In this document: positions 7,007 through 13,814 of the stretch, piece after piece
Layout: every line of letters starts with the position of its first letter
How positions within the stretch are numbered: position 1 is the first letter of the stretch
IMG/VR virus record: IMGVR_UViG_3300020118_000020
Coordinates: 1 to 29,567 of that record
DNA length: 29,567 nucleotides
Reading direction: 5' to 3' (one strand)
Origin: a virus
Notes under the pieces: model-generated
Database searches by the model: none
Told to the model about the DNA's origin: nothing
Seen by the model: the letters and a program-made list of their open reading frames with translations, nothing else
Program-made: the position numbers and the translations under genes

Positions 7007-8017
7007 ATGGGCTTCGCAAATTCCAGTCTAACCGACATTATTACCACGACGATTCAAAATCGATCCGGTACGGTGGCGGACAATCTTACGAACAATAATA
7101 TGTTCCTCCGTCGCCTGAAAGCGCGCGGGAATGTAAAACCGTTCGGCGGCGGTAATGTGATCGTTGAGGAGTTGATGTACAACGACAGCACGACCGACAA
7201 CTCAAATTCCTACTCAGGATATGAGGCAATTTCAATAACTCCGGACAGCCCCATCTCTGGTGCGCAGTTCAATATCATGCAGTATGCAGATTCGGTGTCG
7301 ATCAACGGGCTGGAAACTTTGCAAAATTCAGGCAAGGAAGCCATAATCGATTTGCTAGAAGCGCGTGTACGTGTCGCTGAAGCGCGGCTGCAAAACCGCA
7401 TTGCGTCGGACATCTATCTGGACGGTACCGGCAACGGCGGCAAGAACATCACGGGCTTGGCCGCCGCTGTTCCTGACGATCCAACGTTGGGCACATACGG
7501 CGGTATCAGCCGAGTGAACTACACCTTCTGGCGTCCGGGTAAGTATTCTGGCGTGACGAATGGTGGCGCCGCTGTATCTGCCGCAAACATTCAGGCGTAT
7601 ATGACTGCGGCCGCGCTCGCGCGTGTTCGCGGTTCTGATATGCCTGATCTGTACGTGGCTGACACGACCTACTACCAGTATTACGTGAACTCGCTGCAAG
7701 CAATTCAACGCATCAGCACCGAGGGCGGCGCGAACGACACTGGCGGATTGGGTAATGGCGCATCGCTGAAGTTTTTCGGCGGCGGCATGTCTGCAGACGT
7801 GATCATGGACGGCGGTATCGGCTCGAATGCAACGGCGAATCACATGTGGCTCCTGAACACGAATCACATTTTCTTCCGTCCGCATAAGGACCGCAATTTC
7901 GTCCCCATCGGTGGCGATCGTCAATCCGTCAACCAAGACGCGATTGTTCGGTTGTTCGGCTGGGCCGGTAATTTGACTTGCGACGGCGGCGAGTTCCACA
8001 GCGTTGTTATCGCCTAA
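7007..8017 (+). CDS. Major capsid protein
   Basis: 336 residues; ATG at 7007 with AAGGAG 8 bases upstream, a strong site. The N-terminal arm (SLTDIITTTIQNRSGTVADN) is followed by a basic patch and the capsid-type segment GGNVIVEELMYNDS. A helical spine-like stretch comes next (LLEARVRVAEARLQNRIASD), and a C-terminal half with LYVADTTYYQYYVNSLQAI and FVPIGGDRQSVNQDAIVRLFGWAG. This order fits the HK97 fold as found in podovirus coat proteins: N-arm, E-loop, long spine helix, A/P domain. No N-terminal propeptide is obvious. The position directly after scaffold and leader, and the strong ribosome site, support the call. It is a candidate acceptor for the sugar cassette that follows. Confidence 0.88.
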   Translation: MGFANSSLTDIITTTIQNRSGTVADNLTNNNMFLRRLKARGNVKPFGGGNVIVEELMYNDSTTDNSNSYSGYEAISITPDSPISGAQFNIMQYADSVSINGLETLQNSGKEAIIDLLEARVRVAEARLQNRIASDIYLDGTGNGGKNITGLAAAVPDDPTLGTYGGISRVNYTFWRPGKYSGVTNGGAAVSAANIQAYMTAAALARVRGSDMPDLYVADTTYYQYYVNSLQAIQRISTEGGANDTGGLGNGASLKFFGGGMSADVIMDGGIGSNATANHMWLLNTNHIFFRPHKDRNFVPIGGDRQSVNQDAIVRLFGWAGNLTCDGGEFHSVVIA

Positions 8018-8028
8018 GGAGAATCATC

Positions 8029-8562
8029 ATGGCATATACTTTTCAACATGATGTCGCAGGCTTGATGCCTATTGCGAACACAGACGCCGGCTACACGCCA
8101 GGCAACGCATCGGCGGCTATTCCATCGCCGCCGATGTCGCCCGGTATGATCATGACGGCAACCGATCCGACTTACGGTCAAGGGGAATTCATTCTCTTGC
8201 TGGGCGTCGCATCGACCATCGTTGGTTCGCTGGTTCGTTACAATGCGGTCAGCTTCCAGACTGTCTTGGCGGTCAATACAGCCGTTCAAGCCATGCCGGT
8301 GGCTGTTGCAATGTCGGCGAACTTGGCCGGCACATGGGGCTGGTATCAAATCTCAGGTACTGCGGTGCTGGCGAAAACAGCCGTTATCGTCTTGCCTAAC
8401 GTGGCCGTGTATATCTCGGGCACTGCGGGTAAGGTGAAGGCGATTGCGTCGGCTGGCTTGCAGGTTGTGGCTTGCCGTTCACAATTGGTTACAACGGCTA
8501 GTGCGTCGGGCACAGTGCTAGTTACTGTATCGCGCCCACACCTGCAATCGCAAATTACGTGA
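8029..8562 (+). CDS. Capsid decoration-like protein, 177 aa
   Basis: ATG at 8029 with AAGGAG at 8016-8021, 11 bases after the capsid stop. The sequence is low in charge, rich in Ala/Val/Thr/Gly, with alternating beta-type strands (GEFILLLGVASTIVGSLVRY, VAVYISGTAGKVKAIASAG) and no membrane topology. Small beta-rich proteins immediately downstream of the coat gene are usually head decoration or cement proteins that sit on the outer capsid surface. It is the last gene before the terminator at 8598-8627. No catalytic motif is visible. Thr- and Ser-rich surface stretches (TTASASGTVLVTVS) would be plausible glycosylation sites, but that is speculation. Confidence 0.68.
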   Translation: MAYTFQHDVAGLMPIANTDAGYTPGNASAAIPSPPMSPGMIMTATDPTYGQGEFILLLGVASTIVGSLVRYNAVSFQTVLAVNTAVQAMPVAVAMSANLAGTWGWYQISGTAVLAKTAVIVLPNVAVYISGTAGKVKAIASAGLQVVACRSQLVTTASASGTVLVTVSRPHLQSQIT

Positions 8563-8597
8563 TTTGAGTTTGTTTGGTTGGCGTTTCGTCGTTACAC

Positions 8598-8627
8598 ATG
8601 CGGGGGCTTCGGCTCCCGTATTTTTTT
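8598..8627 (+). terminator. Strong intrinsic terminator with a C(UUCG)G loop
   Basis: CGGGGGC (8601-8607) pairs with GCTCCCG (8612-8618) around TTCG, the exceptionally stable UUCG tetraloop, and is followed by TATTTTTTT. ATG/TAT flanks can extend the stem. It closes the capsid unit and stands only 9 bases before the ATG of the sugar cassette, with the GGAG ribosome site immediately behind its T-run. The cassette is therefore read only by read-through, antitermination or an unseen promoter. Confidence 0.88.
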
Positions 8628-8636
8628 GGAGCAAAG

Positions 8637-9392
8637 ATGTTTCGCGATACTACTATCGTCGTTACGGGCGCGGGCGGTTCAATCGGATCGGCACTGTGCA
8701 GGAAATTAGCAACAATGGGTTTGAAACAATTGATCATGTTCGAGTCGAGCGAATACGCGCTTTACCGAGTGGATCAAGATGTGCAATGCAATAAATTGGC
8801 CGTGCTTGGCGATGTCAAGGACAAGGGTCGATTAGACGAATTTATGGAGGGCGTGGATTATATTTTCCACTGCGCCGCCTACAAGCACGTTCCGATGTGC
8901 CAAGGCATCAATGCCAATGAGGCGCACAAGAACAATTACATCGGCACGGTCAACGTGCTGGAAGCCGGCAAGAAAGCAAAAGCAATCGTGCTGCTGTCCA
9001 CCGACAAGGCGATCAATCCCGCTTGCGTGATGGGCGAGACAAAGCGCATGGCAGAGCAGGCCGCAATTCGCTACGGGCGCACCGTGGCACGGTTGGGCAA
9101 TATCTTGGAGTCAAGCGGGAGCGTTATTCCGAAGTTTCGCGAGCAGATTGCGGCCGGCGGCCCGGTCACTGTGACGCATCCGGAAACGACACGCTATTTC
9201 ATTCCGATGGATCGCGCAGCGGATTTTATTTTAAGTTGTGCAACGCATCCCGCTGACACGTACACTGTGCCAATGGGCGAGCCGCGCAAGATTCTGGCTG
9301 TTGCCCGCGAAATGATTGGCGACAAGGATATCGAAATCGAGTTCATCGGCTTGCGCGACGGAGAGAAGTTGCACGAGGAAATTACCGAGTGA
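8637..9392 (+). CDS. FlaA1/CapD-type NDP-sugar 4,6-dehydratase (short form)
   Basis: 251 residues from the ATG at 8637 (GGAG at 8628-8631). This is an extended short-chain dehydrogenase with the Rossmann motif GAGGSIG at 11-17. It keeps the diagnostic FlaA1/CapD strings: CAAYKHVPMCQ (79-89), LSTDKAINPACVMGETKRM (120-138), RLGNILESSGSVIPKF (152-167), GGPVTVTHPETTRYF (174-188) and GEKLHEE (242-248). STDK plus M132 and K136 matches the Ser-Met-Lys arrangement of WbpM/PglF-type enzymes rather than Ser-Tyr-Lys. The family converts UDP-GlcNAc to a UDP-4-keto-6-deoxy-HexNAc. It is shorter than FlaA1 (~330) and lacks the N-terminal membrane part of WbpM. It overlaps the next gene by 4 bases. Confidence 0.88.
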   Translation: MFRDTTIVVTGAGGSIGSALCRKLATMGLKQLIMFESSEYALYRVDQDVQCNKLAVLGDVKDKGRLDEFMEGVDYIFHCAAYKHVPMCQGINANEAHKNNYIGTVNVLEAGKKAKAIVLLSTDKAINPACVMGETKRMAEQAAIRYGRTVARLGNILESSGSVIPKFREQIAAGGPVTVTHPETTRYFIPMDRAADFILSCATHPADTYTVPMGEPRKILAVAREMIGDKDIEIEFIGLRDGEKLHEEITE

Positions 9393-9766
9393 TCGCGCTA
9401 CAAACAATCGTCACATCGCGCAGCAAACTTACCGTCATTGAGAAACTGCCATTCGATATCAAGCGAGTTTATTATCTGCACGGCATAGATCCGGATGTGC
9501 CACGTGACGGTCATGCACATAAGGATCTGCGCAGGTTGCTGATTGCGGCTCATGGTAGCTTTATCGTGCGGCTGGATGGCGAAGAAATTACACTATCTGA
9601 TCCGTCCGAAGCGCTGCCAATCGAGCCGCTCCAATGGCTTGAATTTCTCGGCTTCACGCAGAATGCGGTAGTGATGGTAATCGCATCCAAAGAGCACGAC
9701 GAAACAGACTGCATCCGCAGCAAAGAAGAACTAACCAAACTTAAACTGGACTACTCCAATTTATGA
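9389..9766 (+). CDS. FdtA/WxcM-like sugar 3,4-ketoisomerase (cupin)
   Basis: 125 residues starting with GTG that overlaps the dehydratase stop (GTGA). A single cupin barrel: PFDIKRVYYL (21-30), then GHAHKDLRRLLIAAHGSFIV (41-60) with the paired His (H42, H44) that act in catalysis in FdtA/QdtA, then VRLDGEEITLSD, LPIEPLQWLEFLGFT and a closing KEHDETDCIRSKEEL. These are in family order. FdtA-type enzymes shift the keto group of a 4-keto-6-deoxy NDP-sugar to C3. FdtA and QdtA use dTDP-glucose derivatives; here the partner is a FlaA1-type enzyme, so a UDP-HexNAc substrate is inferred. The usual R-G before HAH is R-D-G, a small deviation. No aminotransferase follows. Confidence 0.85.
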   Translation: MIALQTIVTSRSKLTVIEKLPFDIKRVYYLHGIDPDVPRDGHAHKDLRRLLIAAHGSFIVRLDGEEITLSDPSEALPIEPLQWLEFLGFTQNAVVMVIASKEHDETDCIRSKEELTKLKLDYSNL

Positions 9767-11856
9767 TATCAATTATTTTGCCGTACTGGGATCGACAACA
9801 AGCAGCCGATGAAGCAATCACGCTGTTGAATAAGACATACGCAGGACTCGATTTAGAGTTGGTCATCGTGGACGACGGGAACAAAACCCCGTTCGTGATG
9901 CCGCCTACTGGCTTCAAAGTGAAATTGGTGACGCTCCCGCAAAAGAGCGAGCCGAAGTGCCCGACAACCGCATGGAACGCAGGCGTAGCAGCTGCGACCG
10001 GCGATGTGATCGTGCTGAGCTGCATCGAAATCCTGCATCAGAATCCGGTGCTAGAGCAGATGCTGGAGCAGTTGCAAGACATGGGTCCATCAGGCTACGT
10101 TCTCGCGGCTGCATGGTGTCCTGAGTCGTCCCAGTGGCATTGCCATAGCACTGTGAAGGTGCCGCGCAATCCGGAAGGAACCGGAATCGCATTCTGCGGC
10201 ATGATGTATCGGTCGCTGTGGGATAAGTCGGGCGGCTTCGATGAAGAGTACCGCGAAGGCGCGGGGTACGAAGACAATGATTTTATCAACCGCATGATCG
10301 AGGCGGGGGCGCGGTTCAAAATCCGCGATGATCTGGTGGTTGTGCATCCGAAAACGGGCGCATCAATCGAATGGGGTACTGGCAAGTTTGTGCGCAACGA
10401 GGCGCTATATTACTCGAAATGGCCTGATGAATTGCGCAAGCCTACGACTACGTTCGTTTGCCTGAATTCCGGAGATTATTGTGGTCGTGGTGCAGAGTAT
10501 GTGAACAATCTGTTTGACATGGTGAAGCGCAATCTGTCGGCGAATGTCGATGGGCGCTTCGTCTGTCTAACCGATGACGCGACAGGGCTGCATCCTGATA
10601 TTCAACCGATGATGCTACCGTCCGATATCAAAGGATGGTGGGGCAAACTCTACCTGTTCAAGGATGGGTTATTCCCCAAAAACGAGCGCATGATCTATTT
10701 CGATCTGGATACGCTGATCATCAATAACATTGATGAGATCATGGCGTATGACGGTGATATCGCGATGCTGGACGATTTCCTGAATCCTGGCACGATTGCG
10801 CCGGGTGTGATGCTGTGGCGCGCGGGCGTGGCTAACGCGATTTGGGATGAATGGAACCGCAACGGCAGGCCCGGGAATATCCAAGGCGACCTGTGGTTTA
10901 TCAATTCGATCGCGCATGCTTTGCCGAAAATCGAGAAGCTGCAAGAGTTGATGCCCGATGGCTTCGTCAGCTACAAGCAGAGCGCAACGACAGCGCCGCC
11001 GTTCGGCTCGTCCGTAGTCTGCTTCCATGGACTCCCGCGCCCGCATGAGGTCGAAGGCTGGGTCGCAGATGTCTGGAAAATCGACGGCGTGTCGAGTTCG
11101 GAATTGAAGGTAAAGAATAACGTCAATCTAGCGACGATCAAGCGGAATATTGATATTAATTCGCGGCGTGATATTCCGTGGATTGAATTGCAAGACGCAC
11201 ATGAGCGAGAGGTCCTGATTATTGGCGGTGGCCCATCGCTGATAGAAGACTTGAATGAAATTCGGGAAAGATTTGAAATCGGCGGTAAGGGCGGCTATAT
11301 CTTGGCGCTTAATGGATCGGCAAAGATGATTTCGGAGCAGGGGATGATACCAAATTCCATAGTCATCATAGACGCCAGAGAATCAAATGTGAAATTCACC
11401 GATCAAACAACGCACAAATTTTTTCTTGCCTCGCAGTGTGATCCATCAGTATTTGATAACGCCGTTGGCGCGACACTGTTCCACATCGATATCCCCGATC
11501 TCGGCTACTACGTTCCAGGCGATCGCCCGATTCAAGCTATCGGCGGCGGCAGCACAGTTGGGCTGATAGCCATGTCGCTAGCTTATACGCTCGGCTTTCG
11601 CACCATGCACTTGTATGGCTACGATTCGAGCTATGCTGACGATGCACATCATGCGTACGACCAGCCGGAAAATGACGACGAGCACACGTTTAACGCGCAC
11701 GTCGGCGGTAAGACCTTCCGCTGCGCGCCGTGGATGGTGACGCAAACGAATCAGTTTCAGAATTTGGCAAAACAATTGATCGAGATGGATTGCAAGATAC
11801 ACGTGCACGGAACCGGACTGCTTCCGACCGTGGCGTGGCAAATGATGGGCCGGTAA
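9763..11856 (+). CDS. Three-domain glycosyltransferase: GT2 + DXD glycosyltransferase + MptE/Maf-like domain
   Basis: 697 residues; the ATG overlaps the upstream stop (ATGA). Domain 1 (about 1-220) is GT2-like: ISIILPYWDR, VIVDDG (34-39), WNAGVAAATGD, GGFDEEY and GYEDNDF (168-174). Its usual DXD is replaced by LSCIEI (85-90). Domain 2 (about 228-445) is a second GT-A fold with a clear DXD, IYFDLDTLII (311-320, D314 and D316), GVMLWRAG and GDLWFINSI. Domain 3 (about 480-697) is of the MptE-like/DUF115 (Maf flagellin glycosyltransferase) type: VLIIGGGPSL (484-493), ALNGSAKMI, VIIDARES (534-541), GGGSTVG (594-600) and LYGYDSS (617-623). There is no membrane segment. It is the likely transferase for the sugar made by the two genes before it; the acceptor is unknown. 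Confidence 0.85.
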   Translation: MISIILPYWDRQQAADEAITLLNKTYAGLDLELVIVDDGNKTPFVMPPTGFKVKLVTLPQKSEPKCPTTAWNAGVAAATGDVIVLSCIEILHQNPVLEQMLEQLQDMGPSGYVLAAAWCPESSQWHCHSTVKVPRNPEGTGIAFCGMMYRSLWDKSGGFDEEYREGAGYEDNDFINRMIEAGARFKIRDDLVVVHPKTGASIEWGTGKFVRNEALYYSKWPDELRKPTTTFVCLNSGDYCGRGAEYVNNLFDMVKRNLSANVDGRFVCLTDDATGLHPDIQPMMLPSDIKGWWGKLYLFKDGLFPKNERMIYFDLDTLIINNIDEIMAYDGDIAMLDDFLNPGTIAPGVMLWRAGVANAIWDEWNRNGRPGNIQGDLWFINSIAHALPKIEKLQELMPDGFVSYKQSATTAPPFGSSVVCFHGLPRPHEVEGWVADVWKIDGVSSSELKVKNNVNLATIKRNIDINSRRDIPWIELQDAHEREVLIIGGGPSLIEDLNEIRERFEIGGKGGYILALNGSAKMISEQGMIPNSIVIIDARESNVKFTDQTTHKFFLASQCDPSVFDNAVGATLFHIDIPDLGYYVPGDRPIQAIGGGSTVGLIAMSLAYTLGFRTMHLYGYDSSYADDAHHAYDQPENDDEHTFNAHVGGKTFRCAPWMVTQTNQFQNLAKQLIEMDCKIHVHGTGLLPTVAWQMMGR

Positions 11857-11872
11857 CAGAACAAACTTCACA

Positions 11873-11901
11873 AGGCGTCTTAGGGCGCTTTTTTTACGCC
11901 T
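11873..11901 (+). terminator. Intrinsic terminator after the sugar cassette
   Basis: GCGTC (11875-11879) pairs with GGCGC (11884-11888), one G-T pair, around TTAG, and is followed by seven Ts (11889-11895). An alternative fold pairs AGGCGT (11873-11878) with ACGCCT (11896-11901). It lies 16 bases after the glycosyltransferase stop and together with the terminator at 8598-8627 frames the cassette. Confidence 0.75.
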
Positions 11902-11922
11902 AACCACTTAGGAAAATTAAAC

Positions 11923-12591
11923 ATGAGCATTAATCTCGACACCGATATCAAACGACCTGACTCGCATTTACAAGTGAGCTTCTACCAACGGACATTGAAG
12001 GACGACTATAAGTCGGAGCAACAAACGAAAGAGGCCGGAGAGCCGAAGACGGTTAATTATGTTGCCGACTACATCAAGATAGAAGTTCCCGGCAACAAGC
12101 ATCTGGTAATCGACACGCCGGCGCGCGAAGAACACAAAAAGCGCTTTCCTATGCATTGGGCCGCGTACCAAAACAACAGCAATGCAAATAATAGTTATGC
12201 CGGCACACCAATCGAGCAGTGGCCGCGCGTGATGATAAATCCAGATATGGCCGTTGAGTTGCGCTCGCTGAAATTCAACACAATTCAGGCGATCGCTGGC
12301 GCATCGGATTCGCAGTTGCAAGCCATCGGCATGGTAGCAGGTCAGAATGCATTCACGTTCCGCGATGACGCGCGGCAGTTCCTTGCGACGGAAGAATCAA
12401 AATTAAAATTGAGCGCCGCTGCCAAGACGAACGCGGAAGCCGATGCAAAACTGGCGGAGGCCAATGCAAAATTAGCGGCGCAGGCCGAGCAACACGCAAA
12501 AGACTTGGCAGAAATGAGAGACCAAATGCAGGCTTTCATGGCGGCGAATATGCCGAAAAAACCCGGGCGACCAGCAAAGGAAGTTGAATAA
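11923..12591 (+). CDS. Structural-module protein with C-terminal coiled coil and GRP tail
   Basis: 222 residues, ATG at 11923 with TAGGA upstream. The N-terminal ~140 residues are mixed alpha/beta with many charged residues (YIKIEVPGNKHLVIDTPARE, EEHKKRFPMHWAAYQ). From about 155 to 205 there is an Ala/Lys/Glu-rich coiled coil (AEADAKLAEANAKLAAQAEQ). The end, KKPGRPAKE, resembles an AT-hook, a minor-groove DNA contact. Proteins of this shape are common between capsid and neck genes of podovirus-like phages. An internal head or packaging role with DNA contact is inferred. It resumes the virion operon after the cassette terminator. Confidence 0.65.
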   Translation: MSINLDTDIKRPDSHLQVSFYQRTLKDDYKSEQQTKEAGEPKTVNYVADYIKIEVPGNKHLVIDTPAREEHKKRFPMHWAAYQNNSNANNSYAGTPIEQWPRVMINPDMAVELRSLKFNTIQAIAGASDSQLQAIGMVAGQNAFTFRDDARQFLATEESKLKLSAAAKTNAEADAKLAEANAKLAAQAEQHAKDLAEMRDQMQAFMAANMPKKPGRPAKEVE

Positions 12592-12899
12592 TGGAAATCG
12601 TGCCGATGAGAAAAATAAGCGACGTGCAGAGTAAGTGCGTAGCAATTGTGCGCTTTGGCCCGTCTGGCTTTGAAACGGATGGCTTGCGCGCCGGCGAGTA
12701 TTACCAAGTAACGATTGATCCTCAAAAGGTTTCGCCATCCGGCGAATTCATTCGCTTCGGAACGACGCAGGGCGACGAGATCATCGGATGGCAGCGCTGC
12801 GAGGCGCTGTGTGTCATCGAATTATTAGGTGAATGGGACGGCGATGAGCCGCCAATCATGCAATACGGGTCTGGATTCCTCACCAAAATAGCGGAATAA
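12591..12899 (+). CDS. Hypothetical protein, 102 aa
   Basis: The ATG overlaps the stop of the previous gene (TAATG, 12589-12593), so translation is probably coupled. Soluble, mixed-charge small protein with strands such as CVAIVRFGPSGFETDGLRAG and EYYQVTIDPQKVS that suggest a small beta-barrel. Two Cys near residues 71 and 76 (RCEALCVIE). It is located just before the adaptor-like protein and may be a neck or head-completion accessory. I do not recognise the family. Confidence 0.6.
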   Translation: MEIVPMRKISDVQSKCVAIVRFGPSGFETDGLRAGEYYQVTIDPQKVSPSGEFIRFGTTQGDEIIGWQRCEALCVIELLGEWDGDEPPIMQYGSGFLTKIAE

Positions 12900-12900
12900 A

Positions 12901-13809
12901 ATGTCATCTACGTTGCTGCAATTGATTCAACAGGCTACCGGCGAAATGGGGATTAGTGTGCCTACCTATGTTGCTGCGAATACTGCTACCGACAGCATTC
13001 AGCAGTTGGCATTATTGAATGCGCTCGGATATGAATTGCAGCAGCAATATGAATGGGAGCATGCGGCGGTTGCCTATCGTTTTACGACGGCATATTTGAC
13101 GACGACAGGCAATACCACGATCAACTCGCCGATCGTTACCAACATTCCTTCTACGGCTACGCTTTCAGCTCTCAATTTCACGGCGACCGGGTCGCCCTTC
13201 AACGCCGACACGCACATCTTGACGGTTGATTCCGCCACGCAGGTAACGTTGTCGCAGAATTGCACATCAACTGCGGCCGGCGGCGCAATTAATTTCTGCA
13301 AGACGAAATACACAATGCCGACTGATTATGACCGGCAGATCGAAAAGACGCAGTGGGACAAAACGAAGCATTGGGCGATGCTTGGCCCTGTCACGGCGCA
13401 GCAATGGGAGTTGTTGAAGTCGGGTTATATATCGACAGGACCGCGCATCCGTTACCGCATTTTCGGCGGCAAATTTCAGATATGGCCGCCGCTAACATCA
13501 AATGAATATCTCGGTTTTGAGTACATGTCTAATTATTGGGCATTAGATGTGAGCGGTACGGCGAAAGGTTCATTTACCGTTGATACTGACACTTGCGTTT
13601 TCCCAGATCGATTGATGGTTCTCGGGCTGAAGTTGAAATATTTTGAGGTAAAAGGGTTTGATACTACCGCCTTGAATCGAGACTTCAATCAGCAACTGAG
13701 TATCGCAAAAGCGGCAGATGGGGGCAGTCAGACATTATCGATGGCACCGCGAATAGGATCGATTTTGATTGGCCCTGACCAGATTCCGGATTCTGGATTT
13801 GGCAGCTAA
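12901..13809 (+). CDS. Head-tail adaptor-like (neck) protein, 302 aa
   Basis: Starts at the ATG at 12901, two bases after the previous stop; the ribosome site is weak (GGA). It opens with a helical bundle (LLQLIQQATGEMGISVPTYV, IQQLALLNALGYELQQQYEW), the pattern of P22 gp4/T7 gp11-type adaptors that stack under the portal. A Thr-rich beta insertion follows at about 60-130. The conserved-looking core is MPTDYDRQIEKTQW, then IRYRIFGGKFQIWPPL, and a helical end. It is likely the ring between portal and tail hub. Assignment is by fold pattern and by position right before the hub protein. Confidence 0.68.
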   Translation: MSSTLLQLIQQATGEMGISVPTYVAANTATDSIQQLALLNALGYELQQQYEWEHAAVAYRFTTAYLTTTGNTTINSPIVTNIPSTATLSALNFTATGSPFNADTHILTVDSATQVTLSQNCTSTAAGGAINFCKTKYTMPTDYDRQIEKTQWDKTKHWAMLGPVTAQQWELLKSGYISTGPRIRYRIFGGKFQIWPPLTSNEYLGFEYMSNYWALDVSGTAKGSFTVDTDTCVFPDRLMVLGLKLKYFEVKGFDTTALNRDFNQQLSIAKAADGGSQTLSMAPRIGSILIGPDQIPDSGFGS

Positions 13810-13814
13810 TCCAT

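Noticed and set aside
8570-8598. TTGTTT with TACACA, 17 bases apart, as a promoter for the sugar cassette
   Set aside because: Only 3 of 6 bases match in each box, and transcripts would run at once into the UUCG terminator.
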